A DNA stretch of 64,000 nt from Nitratireductor sp. GISD-1A_MAKvit (GTDB taxonomy: Bacteria; Pseudomonadota; Alphaproteobacteria; Rhizobiales; Rhizobiaceae), in the NCBI RefSeq assembly GCF_040819555.1, contig NZ_CP161919.1:124001-188000 (forward strand), given 5' to 3'. The notes under the pieces were generated by a model, which worked only from the letters and a program-made list of their open reading frames with translations, made no database searches and was not told the DNA's origin. Each line of letters opens with the position of its first letter. The stretch's first letter is position 1. Shown here piece by piece: positions 45,333 through 56,199 of this stretch. The translations under genes were made by a program, and so were the position numbers.

Positions 45333-46187
45333 TCACCCGAAAACGACCGTCTTGTGCCCGTTCATCATCACCCGGTTTTCCAGGTGCAGCTTGACGGCGC
45401 GGGCGAGAACCCGGCTCTCGATGTCGCGGCCGGTGGCGACGAAATCCTCCGCCGTCATGGCATGCGTCACGCGCTCGGTTTCCTGCTCGATGATCGGCCC
45501 CTCATCGAGATCCGGCGTCACGTAATGCGCCGTCGCGCCGATCAGCTTCACCCCGCGCTCATGCGCCTGGTGATAGGGCTTTGCGCCCTTGAAGCTCGGC
45601 AGGAAGGAATGGTGGATGTTGATCACCTTGCCGTAGAGCCGGTTTGAAAGCTCATTGGAAAGCACCTGCATATAGCGCGCGAGGATGACGAGGTCCGCAC
45701 CCGTCTCCTTGAACAGGTCGAGAAGCTTTGCCTCCTGCTCCTGCTTGTTGTCCTTTGTCACCTTCCAAAAGTGATAAGGAATGCCCTCCATCTCCGCTGT
45801 CGCACGCGAATCCTCGTGGTTCGAAACGATGGCCACCACTTCGGCATCCAGCCAGCCAACGCGGATCTGGTAGAGCAGGTGCAAAAGCGCGTGATCGAAC
45901 TTCGACACCATGATGATGATCTTCGGCCGCCGTGTCGTGTCGGTGATCGCCGTCTTCATGTCGAAGCGTACAATGGCCGGCTCCAGCGCCCGCAGCAATC
46001 CATCGCGCTCCACGCCCTCCGGTGCCGTCACGGCGATGCGCATGAAGAAGCGGTTTGTCTGGCGGTCCCAGAACTGGTTGGATTCGGCGATGTTGGCACC
46101 AAGACCGGCAAGCTCCGTCGTCACCGCGGCCACGATGCCGGGGCGGTCTTCGCAGGTGAGATTGATGTGAAACGTCTTCTCGGTCAT
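45333..46187 (-). CDS. purU: Formyltetrahydrofolate deformylase
   Basis: A 284-residue PurU. An N-terminal ACT domain (NLTCEDRPGIVAAVTTELAGL, about 7-27) is followed by a formyltransferase-like domain with NHEDSRATAEMEGIPYHF, ILARYMQVLS and the catalytic NIHHSFLPSFKGAKPY (about 227-242) plus HYVTPDLDEGPIIEQ. It hydrolyses 10-formyl-THF to THF and formate, balancing one-carbon pools. The start at 46187 is where homology begins; the longer upstream frame is not conserved in character. Confidence 0.94.
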   Translation of the reverse strand: MTEKTFHINLTCEDRPGIVAAVTTELAGLGANIAESNQFWDRQTNRFFMRIAVTAPEGVERDGLLRALEPAIVRFDMKTAITDTTRRPKIIIMVSKFDHALLHLLYQIRVGWLDAEVVAIVSNHEDSRATAEMEGIPYHFWKVTKDNKQEQEAKLLDLFKETGADLVILARYMQVLSNELSNRLYGKVINIHHSFLPSFKGAKPYHQAHERGVKLIGATAHYVTPDLDEGPIIEQETERVTHAMTAEDFVATGRDIESRVLARAVKLHLENRVMMNGHKTVVFG

Positions 46188-46352
46188 GGCGCGGCCTGAA
46201 CTGGTTGTCTTGGTGGATGTACGTCCGAATGGGCGCGCTGCTTTATACGCGATCAAACGAGGATTGAAACGGCATTGTTTCCCTGATCTGTTGGCGCAGA
46301 GCGCGTGCTTTCGCTTGACCAAAACGCCAGATATGGAATAAAAATTACATAA

Positions 46353-46374
46353 TTGCGAATGATTGATTTCGTAA
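46353..46374. promoter_or_regulatory. Candidate operator between purU and the inositol-dehydrogenase-like gene
   Basis: TTGCGAA-N8-TTCGTAA forms an imperfect inverted repeat in an AT-rich 60-base stretch that is unusual for this genome, about 45 bases before the oxidoreductase ATG. A regulator is not identifiable. The rest of the 227-base gap shows nothing else recognisable. Confidence 0.33.
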
Positions 46375-46414
46375 TTCCATTTTTGGCGCGGCCGACCCAT
46401 TGAAAGAAACACAT

Positions 46415-47416
46415 ATGGCAGTGAATTTCGCACTTCTCGGCGCCGGACGGATCGGCAGGGTTCATGCAAAAGCGATCGCCGGAAATGCCGATGCCCGGCT
46501 TGTCGCCGTTTCCGATGCCTTTGCCGAGGCGGCGCAGGCCGTGGCCGATGCCTATGGATGCGCGGTTCGCGGCATTGACGAAATAGAGGCCGACAAGAGC
46601 ATTGATGCCGTCGTCATCTGCACGCCGACCGATACGCATGCGGAGCTGATCGAGCGCTTCGCCCGCGCCGGCAAGGCCGTTTTTTGCGAAAAGCCCATCG
46701 ATCTCGACCTTGCGCGCGTGAAGCAGTGTCTTGGCGTGGTGAAGGATACGGGGGCCGTGCTCATGGTGGGTTTCAACCGCCGTTTCGATCCGCATTTCGC
46801 CGCCGTGCGCGCCGCCATCGACGAAGGTCAAATCGGTCCCGTCGAGATGGTACAGATCACCTCGCGCGATCCCGGCCCGCCGCCTGTCAGCTATATCAAA
46901 TCCTCAGGCGGCATTCTGCGTGACATGACGATCCACGATTTCGACATGGCTCGCTTTCTGCTTGGCGAGGAGCCTGAAACGGTGTTCGCCACCGCCTCCG
47001 TGCTGGTCGATCCGGCGATTGGCGAGGCGGGTGATTTCGACAGCGTGTCCGTCATCCTCACCACCGCATCCGGGCGGCAATGCAGCATCTCCAATTCACG
47101 CCGCGCCACCTATGGCTATGACCAGCGGATCGAAGTTCTGGGCGCTGCGGGCGCAATCGCGGCGGAAAACCAGCGGCCCGTTTCCATCGAGATCGCCAAT
47201 GCGCAGGGTTTTACCCGCCCGCCGCTGCATGATTTCTTCATGACCCGCTACACGGAGGCCTACGCCGCCGAGATCGCATCCTTTGTGGCCGCCATTGTCG
47301 AGGGCAGGCCGGCATCCCCCTCGGGCGAAGATGGTCTGCGCGCGCTGGCACTGGCCGATGCAGCGCTGCTTTCGGTGAAGCAGGGCCGTTCGGTGAAGCT
47401 CTCGGAAATCCTCTGA
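46415..47416 (+). CDS. iolG: Gfo/Idh/MocA oxidoreductase, probable inositol 2-dehydrogenase
   Basis: A 333-residue NAD-dependent sugar dehydrogenase. The Rossmann motif is LLGAGRIGRVHAKAI (about 6-20), the EKP motif is FCEKPIDLD (about 93-101), and the catalytic Asp/His are in DMTIHDFDMARFLL (about 170-183). The GGILRDMTIHDFDMARF pattern favours myo-inositol or scyllo-inositol dehydrogenase over other members. The RBS is poor. No other iol genes are in the window, so the substrate is tentative. Confidence 0.8.
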   Translation: MAVNFALLGAGRIGRVHAKAIAGNADARLVAVSDAFAEAAQAVADAYGCAVRGIDEIEADKSIDAVVICTPTDTHAELIERFARAGKAVFCEKPIDLDLARVKQCLGVVKDTGAVLMVGFNRRFDPHFAAVRAAIDEGQIGPVEMVQITSRDPGPPPVSYIKSSGGILRDMTIHDFDMARFLLGEEPETVFATASVLVDPAIGEAGDFDSVSVILTTASGRQCSISNSRRATYGYDQRIEVLGAAGAIAAENQRPVSIEIANAQGFTRPPLHDFFMTRYTEAYAAEIASFVAAIVEGRPASPSGEDGLRALALADAALLSVKQGRSVKLSEIL

Positions 47417-47423
47417 ACTGGGC

Positions 47424-48161
47424 TCATCCGGCATGCCAGCGTTCGGACAGATGGGTTTTTGCCGCGCGCACGCTGGTTTCCAGCCCATCGCCCCGGGCAA
47501 GGCTGGCGGCGATGGCGCTCGCCAGCATGCAGCCGGTGCCGCGCATCGTGCCGGGCAGACGCGGACCCTCGAAACGGAGCGGCGGTTCCCCCGCCTGAAA
47601 CAGCGTGTCCACGGCGCGCGCGCCTTTGGCGTGTCCACCTTTCACCAGAAGCGCCTTCGCCCCACCTCCGAGCAATCGGGCTGCCTGCGCATGCCGGTCC
47701 GCCTCGCTCTCCGTCTCTTCGTCTCCCGTCAGAAGCGCAAGTTCGGGCAGGTTCGGCGTGACGAGGCTGCAAAGCGGCATCAGGCTTTCGCGCATGGCTT
47801 CAATGGCATCTGGAGCAAGCAGCGCTCGCCCGGATGACGACGCGATCACCGGATCGAGCACCACCGGTATCGCGGCATGTTCGCGCAGAACCGCCACAAC
47901 GCGTTTCACGGTCTCGCGGCTTCCAAGCATGCCGATCTTGATTGCCGCGACCGCGTTTGCCGTAAGGGCGGCCCGCATCTGTGCCGCCACCAGATCGGGG
48001 TCACAGAATTCGACACGCTCCACCGCCTCATGCGTTTGCACCGTCACCGCCGTGATCGCGAGGCAGGCTTTCACACCAAACGCCGCAAGCGTCTCGACAT
48101 CGCGCGCGATGCCCGCACCGCCAGATGAATCCGAACCGGCAATCACGAGCACATGGGGCAT
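47424..48161 (-). CDS. thiD: Hydroxymethylpyrimidine/phosphomethylpyrimidine kinase
   Basis: A 245-residue ribokinase-fold kinase that phosphorylates HMP and HMP-P. Marks: VLVIAGSDSSGGAGIARDVETLAAFG (about 4-29), AIKIGMLGS, PVVLDPVIASSSG and the anion-hole LPGTMRGTGCMLASAIAA (about 200-217). A start at 48173 is also possible; 48161 lies three bases after thiE, and the GGTGAG ahead of it is acceptable. Last gene of the thi operon. Confidence 0.93.
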   Translation of the reverse strand: MPHVLVIAGSDSSGGAGIARDVETLAAFGVKACLAITAVTVQTHEAVERVEFCDPDLVAAQMRAALTANAVAAIKIGMLGSRETVKRVVAVLREHAAIPVVLDPVIASSSGRALLAPDAIEAMRESLMPLCSLVTPNLPELALLTGDEETESEADRHAQAARLLGGGAKALLVKGGHAKGARAVDTLFQAGEPPLRFEGPRLPGTMRGTGCMLASAIAASLARGDGLETSVRAAKTHLSERWHAG

Positions 48162-48163
48162 GC

Positions 48164-48769
48164 TCACCGCCATCTGGCAGTCGCTGCCAGCCATTCTCGC
48201 GTGCGCGCCTCGGGATTGGCATTGAGCGTGATGTCAGTCACCACCGCAGCACTATCCGCCCCTGCCGCAAACACGCCGGGAAGCCGTTCGGGGTTCAGCC
48301 CGCCAATCGCCACCAGCGGCACATCGCCGACACGCTTGCGCCAGTCCGCCAGCCGGTCGAGCCCCTGCGGGTTCCATTTCATCTTTTTCAGGATCGTCGG
48401 ATAGACCGGACCGAGCGCCACATAGTCGGGTTTCACGGCGAGCGCCGTGCGCAATTCGGCCCCGTCATGGGTGCTCACACCCAGTTTCAGCCGTGCCATT
48501 CGGATGGCATCGAGATCGGCTTCCGCCAGGTCTTCCTGCCCCAGATGAATGAAATCGCAGCCCGTTTCGATGGCCAGCCGCCAGTGGTCGTTGACAATAA
48601 GCTGGCAGTCGTGTTCGGCACAGATGCGCCTTGCCTCAGTGATCTCTCCGCGAAGCCCCGCCTCATCCATCTCCTTGATGCGCAACTGCACGAGTTTCAA
48701 GCCGAGCGGTATCAGCCGGCGAATCCACGCCGCACTGTCGACGATCAGATAAAAGGGATCGAGTTTCAT
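48164..48769 (-). CDS. thiE: Thiamine phosphate synthase
   Basis: A 201-residue ThiE that joins HMP-PP and the thiazole phosphate. Marks: [28 protein letters not shown] (about 5-32), [24 protein letters not shown] (about 58-81), [20 protein letters not shown] and [25 protein letters not shown]. The start overlaps the thiG stop by four bases. Confidence 0.94.
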   Translation of the reverse strand: MKLDPFYLIVDSAAWIRRLIPLGLKLVQLRIKEMDEAGLRGEITEARRICAEHDCQLIVNDHWRLAIETGCDFIHLGQEDLAEADLDAIRMARLKLGVSTHDGAELRTALAVKPDYVALGPVYPTILKKMKWNPQGLDRLADWRKRVGDVPLVAIGGLNPERLPGVFAAGADSAAVVTDITLNANPEARTREWLAATARWR

Positions 48770-49539
48770 TCAAACACCGCCTTGCCGATCACCGGCGTTG
48801 AAGGAACGGCCATGTCGCGCGGCTCCAGCGGTCCGGCCAAAAAGGCCGTTCTCCCTGCTTCCACAGCTCCGCCAAAGGCTCCTGCCATCGCCACCGGATC
48901 ACCCGCCTTTGCCACGGCCGTGTTGAGCAGCACGGCATCAAACCCGAGCTCCATCACCATGGCCGCATGGGAGGGGCGCCCGAGCCCCGCATCCACGATG
49001 AGCGGCACATCGGATAATTCTGCCCGCATGGCCCGAAGCCCATCCACATTGACCGGCCCCCGCGCCGAGCCGATGGGCGCGCACCAGGGCATCAGCACTC
49101 CGCATCCCGCTTCGAGCAGCCGCTCTCCTACCACCAGATCGTCGGTCGTGTAGGGAAAAACCCTGAAACCCTCATCGCTCAGAATGCGCGCGGCCTCGAC
49201 AAGGCCGAACACATCCGGCTGCAGCGTGTCGTGATGGCCGATCACCTCAAGCTTGATCCAGTCCGTGCCGAAAAGCTCGCGCGCCATCTGCGCCGTGGTC
49301 ACCGCCTCCTTCACTGAATGGCACCCGGCCGTGTTGGGCAGCACCCGCACGCCAAGCTCCCGGATTAGTTCCCAGAATTGCCCACCATTGCGGCTGCCCG
49401 CCATTTCCCGGCGTAGCGAGACGGTCACGACTTCGCAGCCGCTTGCCCGCACCGCGTCGGCCATGATGGCGGGGGAAGGATATTGCGCCGTGCCGAGCAG
49501 CAGCCTCGACGAAAGCTGTTCGCCATAAAGCTCCAGCAT
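48766..49539 (-). CDS. thiG: Thiazole synthase
   Basis: A 257-residue ThiG TIM barrel that builds the thiazole ring from DXP, the ThiS thiocarboxylate and dehydroglycine. The Schiff-base Lys is in [18 protein letters not shown] (about residue 96-97). [28 protein letters not shown] and [28 protein letters not shown] follow. The start at 49539 is directly after thiS (one base between) and is where homology starts. Confidence 0.95.
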   Translation of the reverse strand: MLELYGEQLSSRLLLGTAQYPSPAIMADAVRASGCEVVTVSLRREMAGSRNGGQFWELIRELGVRVLPNTAGCHSVKEAVTTAQMARELFGTDWIKLEVIGHHDTLQPDVFGLVEAARILSDEGFRVFPYTTDDLVVGERLLEAGCGVLMPWCAPIGSARGPVNVDGLRAMRAELSDVPLIVDAGLGRPSHAAMVMELGFDAVLLNTAVAKAGDPVAMAGAFGGAVEAGRTAFLAGPLEPRDMAVPSTPVIGKAVFE

Positions 49540-49540
49540 G

Positions 49541-49738
49541 TCAGCCTCCCTGCATGGGCGAAAGGATTTCGATCCGGTCCCCGTCTTTGAGCGCGCACCC
49601 ACTTCGTTCCGGTGCCGGAACGACCTCGCCATTGCGTGCGGTGGCGAGGAAATCGGGCGCGTAGTCCAGTTCGTCGAGCAGGGCGGCCAGCGTTGCTGCT
49701 GTCACCTGCCGCTCTTCACCATTAACCGTGAGCTTCAT
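49541..49738 (-). CDS. thiS: Sulfur carrier protein ThiS
   Basis: A 65-residue ubiquitin-like protein ending in the diglycine (SPMQGG) that is adenylated and thiocarboxylated. The opening [21 protein letters not shown] is typical. It overlaps the end of thiO by 17 bases. thiF, which would adenylate it, is not in the window. Confidence 0.94.
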   Translation of the reverse strand: MKLTVNGEERQVTAATLAALLDELDYAPDFLATARNGEVVPAPERSGCALKDGDRIEILSPMQGG

Positions 49739-50690
49739 CGCACACCTCCACGCGTTCGTTCAGGATGAGGGCCGCCGCCTCGCGCGCCATGGCCGGCGAA
49801 AGCAAAAAACCGTGGCGGTAAAACCCGTTCACGCGGACGCCCTCCGGCGTGCGCTTCACGCGCGGGAGATTGTCGGGATAAGCGGGTCGCACACCGGCGC
49901 CCGTCTCCACGATCTTTGCCTCGGCAAAGGCCGGATGCAGGCTATAGGCCGCGTTCAGCAATTCCATCATCGAGCGGGCGCTGATCGGCCCGTCATCCCC
50001 GCTTTCGATCATCGTTGCGCCCACCATGAAATGGTGATCCGCGCGCGGCACGATATAGACCGGTATGCGTGGGTGAAGCAGCCGCACCGGGCGCGAAAGC
50101 CTGACCTCTTTCGTGCGCAGCAGAAGCATCTCGCCCCGCACCCCGCGCAGCTCCGGGTCTGCCGCTGCCATGCCGGTGCAGTCGGCAATCCTGTCCACCT
50201 CGACCTCCATTTCGCAGACGAAACGAACACCGGCCTTCCTCAACCCTTCGGCAAGCGCCGTCAGCGCCTGCCGTGGATCGAGATGCGCCTCACCGGGAAA
50301 GAAGAGCCCGCGGCGAAACCGGCCCGCAAGATCAGGCTCCAGCGCACCCACGGCATCCCCCTCCAGCCATTCATGGCCGGTTGTGTGCGCGGCAAAGCGG
50401 TCGAGCTCCGCCCGGTCCCGCGTCGGCGCGACAACGAGCGTTCCGTTGCGCACCACATGGCCGGGAAGTGCGGCCTCCCACCAGTCTGCCGCGCTCTTTC
50501 CGAGCGTGAGCACCGGCTCCTCCGCGCTCTCGCGCTCGCACCATGGCGCGAGCATCCCCCCCGCCAGCCACGAGGCGCTGCCCGCCGGGCCGGAGCGGGT
50601 GTCGCACACGGTCACCCGCACACCCGCCCGCACCAGCTCATGCGCCAGCGTGAGGCCGGCCACGCCGGCCCCACGAACAAGGACATGCAT
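49722..50690 (-). CDS. thiO: Glycine oxidase
   Basis: A 322-residue FAD-dependent D-amino-acid-oxidase family protein that oxidises glycine to the dehydroglycine used by ThiG; its presence fits an aerobic thiazole pathway. FAD motif VRGAGVAGLTLAHELVRAG (about 5-23), AGSASWLAGGMLAPWCE, YIVPRADHHFMVGATMIESG and GVRPAYPDNLPRV near the C-terminus. It lies three bases after thiC. Confidence 0.92.
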   Translation of the reverse strand: MHVLVRGAGVAGLTLAHELVRAGVRVTVCDTRSGPAGSASWLAGGMLAPWCERESAEEPVLTLGKSAADWWEAALPGHVVRNGTLVVAPTRDRAELDRFAAHTTGHEWLEGDAVGALEPDLAGRFRRGLFFPGEAHLDPRQALTALAEGLRKAGVRFVCEMEVEVDRIADCTGMAAADPELRGVRGEMLLLRTKEVRLSRPVRLLHPRIPVYIVPRADHHFMVGATMIESGDDGPISARSMMELLNAAYSLHPAFAEAKIVETGAGVRPAYPDNLPRVKRTPEGVRVNGFYRHGFLLSPAMAREAAALILNERVEVCDEAHG

Positions 50691-50693
50691 GGA

Positions 50694-52512
<1,819 letters not shown>

Positions 52513-52637
52513 TCAGAGCCTCCTCTGCGTGTTTTGCAATGGAGACCCAGTTCGTGCCGAGAGGAGGAAGAGCGCTGACGTTCCGCTATGGAAATGGATT
52601 TCGGCTCGAAGGAGCCAGCGACCCGCCAGGCATGCAC

Positions 52638-52745
52638 CATCCCTACGCCAGTATGAACTGGATCAGGTTCATCGGGTCACTGCGCTGCATGGAAAACCAT
52701 GCCCAGCAGAATCTCAGCCCCTTGGCGGGACCCCCCAGGTGAGGC
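52638..52745 (-). promoter_or_regulatory. TPP riboswitch upstream of thiC
   Basis: Read leftward: CACCTGGGGGGTCCCG, CCAAGGGGCTGAGATTCTGC, a GCATGGTTTTCCATGC hairpin, then GACCCGATGAACCTGATCC, AGTTCATACTGGCGTAGGGA. These are the canonical THI-box elements in order. It ends about 130 bases before the thiC ATG and should repress the thiCOSGED operon when thiamine diphosphate is abundant. The rest of the gap to 52920 shows no gene and no confident promoter. Confidence 0.97.
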
Positions 52746-52919
52746 CGCAAGTTGGATTAGATGGCGCTCGCTTGTCAAGCGGTGTTGTCTGGCAGGTCTC
52801 CCCCGCAACCCCGGGCAGCAGACGGTCAAAGCTGTTAACGCTGAGCGCGAATTCCCGAAGAGTGTCTTGCAATGCAACCCTGTGTTGATTAGTCCATAAC
52901 GCTCCCCGTTCTGATCGAG

Positions 52920-54632
52920 TTGGAATCCGTGGCAAATGTGAAGGGTGACAGTGACCATCCGTTGAGGCAGGCGGTCCATTCGGTTCGCTCGGCTTTCAGA
53001 AGCGCGGCGCTCTTTTCCGCCGCCATCAATCTCCTCATGCTCACCGGGCCGATCTTCATGCTGCAGGTCTATGACCGCGTGCTGGCAAGCCGCTCGGTGC
53101 CCACGCTGGTGGCGATCGCCGGTCTGGCCGCAGGCATGTATCTCTTTCTCGGGCTGTTCGAGTTCATCCGCTCACGTGTTCTCTCGCGGGCGGGCTACAG
53201 GCTGGAACAGAGGCTGAGCTCTCCGCTCTTCAATCACTATGTCGCTGCCGGTGCCGCTTCCTCCAGAGAGGCCGCACGACCGCTGCAGGAGCTCGCCGTA
53301 CTCCGGCAGTTTCTCACGAGCCCCGGTTTCACGGGACTGTTCGATCTGCCCTGGGTGCCGTTTTACCTTGCCATCGTGTTTCTGCTTCACCCCTGGCTTG
53401 GCTTGCTGGCGCTTGGCGGTGCCGCAATGGTCTTCATCTTCGCGCTTGCCAACGAGATGCTGTCCCGCGAGGCGCTTTCCCGCGCCATGTTGCTGGAATA
53501 TTCCGACGCACAGATGGCGGATGCCAGCCATCGCCACGGCGAGGCGCTTCTGGCCATGGGGATGGCCGGTCATGTCGAGCGGCGCTGGCGGCGCATCCAC
53601 GACGAAGCCGGCTGGAACGCGCAGAAGGGTGGAGAGCGGGCTGAAGTCTTTGCTTCCGCCTCCAAGGCCACCCGTCTGCTGCTGCAGTCGTCAATTCTGG
53701 GGCTGGGCAGCTACCTCGCCATTCTTCAAGAGATCACGCCGGGCATGATCATCGCCGGGTCGATCATCGCCGGCAGGGCGCTCGCGCCTGTGGATGTCAC
53801 CATCGGTCAATGGCGCGCGATCAAGCGGGCGCGCGGTGCCTATGGCCGCCTCAAGGGCATCCTGCAGGCGTCGGAGGAAGAGGCCGAAACAACCGAGCTG
53901 CCCGCGCCCGAAGGCCGGCTTCAGGTCGAAGGCATAACGATCTTTGCGTCGTCTGAGCCCGGTGCGGAACGTCGGCCCATTCTCGCACAGGTTTCCTTTG
54001 CGCTTGATCCGGGCGATGCGCTCGGCGTCATCGGCGCAAGTGCGGCCGGCAAGACCACGCTCGCGCGTGCGCTGACTGGCGTGCGGGTTCCCGATGCGGG
54101 CGCCGTCCGGCTCGATGGCGCTCGTCTCGACCACTGGGAGCGCGAGGCGCTGGGCCGGCATGTCGGCTATCTGCCGCAGAATGTCGAGCTGCTATCGGGC
54201 AGTGTGCGCGACAACATCGCCCGTTTCGATGATACGGCCAGCGACGAGGAGGTCATCGCGGCTGCCAAAATGGCCGGCGTGCATGATCTCATCCTGCGGC
54301 TGCCGGATGGATACGCCACCCTCACGGGACTGGGCGCCAGGACCATTCTTTCCGGTGGTCAGATCCAGCGCATCGCGCTCGCACGTGCCGTGTTCCGCAC
54401 GCCGAAGCTCGTTGTGCTGGACGAGCCCAATTCAAACCTCGATGCCGAGGGCGATACCGCGCTCGCCGGTGCTATCGAGGCACTGCGCGCAAGCGGTTCG
54501 ACCGTTGTCGTCATGGCGCACCGCCCGAGTGCCATCGCCGCCGTCAACAAGGTGCTCATGCTCGTCAACGGCATGGTGGCAGAGTTCGGCGATAAGGCCG
54601 AGGTGCTGCAAAAGGTAACGCGGAGGGGATGA
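52920..54632 (+). CDS. Type I secretion ABC transporter, PrtD/AprD type
   Basis: A 570-residue exporter with an N-terminal membrane domain (about 20-310, six helices; SAAINLLMLTGPIFMLQVYDRVLASRSVPTLV) and a C-terminal ATPase. Walker A is GASAAGKTTLAR (about 369-380), the signature is LSGGQIQRIALARA and Walker B is LVVLDEPNSNLD. There is no room for the roughly 130-residue C39-like domain of HlyB, so it is of the protease/lipase exporter type. The start is uncertain: TTG at 52920 or GTG at 52929, both with weak RBS. It should export the RTX protein encoded downstream. An outer-membrane TolC is not in the window. Confidence 0.93.
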   Translation: MESVANVKGDSDHPLRQAVHSVRSAFRSAALFSAAINLLMLTGPIFMLQVYDRVLASRSVPTLVAIAGLAAGMYLFLGLFEFIRSRVLSRAGYRLEQRLSSPLFNHYVAAGAASSREAARPLQELAVLRQFLTSPGFTGLFDLPWVPFYLAIVFLLHPWLGLLALGGAAMVFIFALANEMLSREALSRAMLLEYSDAQMADASHRHGEALLAMGMAGHVERRWRRIHDEAGWNAQKGGERAEVFASASKATRLLLQSSILGLGSYLAILQEITPGMIIAGSIIAGRALAPVDVTIGQWRAIKRARGAYGRLKGILQASEEEAETTELPAPEGRLQVEGITIFASSEPGAERRPILAQVSFALDPGDALGVIGASAAGKTTLARALTGVRVPDAGAVRLDGARLDHWEREALGRHVGYLPQNVELLSGSVRDNIARFDDTASDEEVIAAAKMAGVHDLILRLPDGYATLTGLGARTILSGGQIQRIALARAVFRTPKLVVLDEPNSNLDAEGDTALAGAIEALRASGSTVVVMAHRPSAIAAVNKVLMLVNGMVAEFGDKAEVLQKVTRRG

Positions 54633-56032
54633 GCGTGACCGCACAAAAGAACAGCACCGAACAGACGGAAGAGAGCCTGCAGGCCTCGGCAGCTGAGCAA
54701 AACACGCTGGCATTTCCCGTTTCCGGCGCCGCAGGCGATCCACTGCGCCCGCAAACAGGAACAGGGCGGCCGATCACCGTGGGGCTGCTCTTGTTTCTGG
54801 TGCTCTTTGCAGGCGTCTTTGGCTGGATGGCGACGGCGGAGATCTCCGGCGCCGTGGTGGCCACGGGAAACGTCAATGTGCGCGGCAAACCCAAAACCGT
54901 GCAGCATCTGGATGGCGGCATTGTCGAGACCATTCATGTCGACAATGGCGACCGGGTCGAGGCGGGAGATCCGCTCGTGCGGCTCGACGACACGCTTCTG
55001 AGGGCCAATTTCGATATCTACATCAACCGTCTGGCAGAGGCCACGGCAACAAGGGCCCGGCTGGAAGCCGAGCGGGACGGGGCGGAGAGCGTGCGTCTGG
55101 ACCCTGGGCTGCCGGGGCTTGAGGACATCGATCTCACCCCGTTCATGCTGGGGCAGCAAAAGCTGTTCGATGCAAGAAGGAAGGCCCGTCAGGGGCAGAT
55201 GGAACAGCAGCGGGAGAAGATCCGTCAGTTCAACAATCAGATCGCCGGCATCAACGGGCTCATCGCATCCAAGCGCAGGCAGGTCGAAATCCACGAAGCG
55301 GAAATCGCCGATTCCCGCAGCCTTCTGGAAAAAGGCCTGATCCAGCGCACCCGCGTTCTGTCGCAGGAGCGCACGCTGGTCGATCTCGCCGGTCAGCTCG
55401 CCGAGCTTGAAGCCGACCTTGCCCGGATCAGAAACTCCATCCGCGAGACCGAGATTGCCATCATCCAGATAGACCGTGCCTTTCGCGAGGAGGTTCTGAC
55501 CGAACTGAGGACCACGGCAGTCGAGGTCAGTGCCCTGACCGAACAGATCCTCGCCACGCGCAAGCAGCTGGAGCGCGTTGTCGTTTCCGCACCGGTTTCC
55601 GGCGTGGTTCATGAGCTTGGCGTTTTCACCAAAGGGGGTGTGGTTCCTCCCGGTGGCGCGCTCATGCAGATCATCGCCCTGCAGGAGGGCAATGAGGTCG
55701 AGCTCACCATCGAGCCGCAGCATATCGACCAGCTCTATCGCGGCCAGAAGGTCACGCTGCGTTTCCCCGCCTTCAACCAGCGCACGACGCCGGAGATATT
55801 CGGGTCGATCCGCAACGTTTCTCCCACCGCCGTGATCGACGAGAAAAGCGGCATGAGTTTCTACCGCGCCAGCGTCGACATTGCGACAGACGAGCTTGCA
55901 CGGCTTTCCGGGCTGGCACTGCTGCCCGGCATGCCGGTCGAAGGGTACATCGAAACGGTTCCTCGCACGGTTCTGAGCTATCTGTTTAAACCGCTGGGCG
56001 ATCACCTCATGCGCACTTTCCGGGAAGAATAG
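54629..56032 (+). CDS. Type I secretion membrane fusion protein, HlyD/PrtE type
   Basis: A 467-residue periplasmic adaptor. A cytoplasmic tail (about 1-50), one membrane helix (VGLLLFLVLFAGVFGWMATA, about 50-69) and the biotinyl-lipoyl-like segment VQHLDGGIVETIHVDNGDRVEAGDPLVRLDD are followed by a long coiled coil (about 150-300) and a beta-barrel with VSAPVSGVVHELGVF. The ATG overlaps the exporter stop (ATGA). A GTG at 54635 is better spaced from the GGAGG and may be the true start. Forms the T1SS channel with the ABC protein and TolC. Confidence 0.93.
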   Translation: MSVTAQKNSTEQTEESLQASAAEQNTLAFPVSGAAGDPLRPQTGTGRPITVGLLLFLVLFAGVFGWMATAEISGAVVATGNVNVRGKPKTVQHLDGGIVETIHVDNGDRVEAGDPLVRLDDTLLRANFDIYINRLAEATATRARLEAERDGAESVRLDPGLPGLEDIDLTPFMLGQQKLFDARRKARQGQMEQQREKIRQFNNQIAGINGLIASKRRQVEIHEAEIADSRSLLEKGLIQRTRVLSQERTLVDLAGQLAELEADLARIRNSIRETEIAIIQIDRAFREEVLTELRTTAVEVSALTEQILATRKQLERVVVSAPVSGVVHELGVFTKGGVVPPGGALMQIIALQEGNEVELTIEPQHIDQLYRGQKVTLRFPAFNQRTTPEIFGSIRNVSPTAVIDEKSGMSFYRASVDIATDELARLSGLALLPGMPVEGYIETVPRTVLSYLFKPLGDHLMRTFREE

Positions 56033-56130
56033 GCGCCCCTGCCACCGTACCCCGCACCGAGATGCTCGTGCCATGAACGCGTAATTCTGCAGCCATGGGA
56101 AAAACAACTGTTGCGCGTACATTTCTTCCG

Positions 56131-56159
56131 TTGACAACCGTTTTCCAATGCCATTAGCT
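56131..56159 (+). promoter_or_regulatory. Candidate promoter for the acyltransferase/RTX genes
   Basis: A perfect -35 TTGACA followed after 17 bases by a weak -10 TTAGCT, about 40 bases before the GTG of the acyltransferase, in a 167-base gap after the adaptor gene. It could give the toxin genes transcription independent of the exporter genes. Confidence 0.33.
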
Positions 56160-56199
56160 GCGATAATCGTTCTGGTTGTAAATTTTCGGTGGGGGACAC

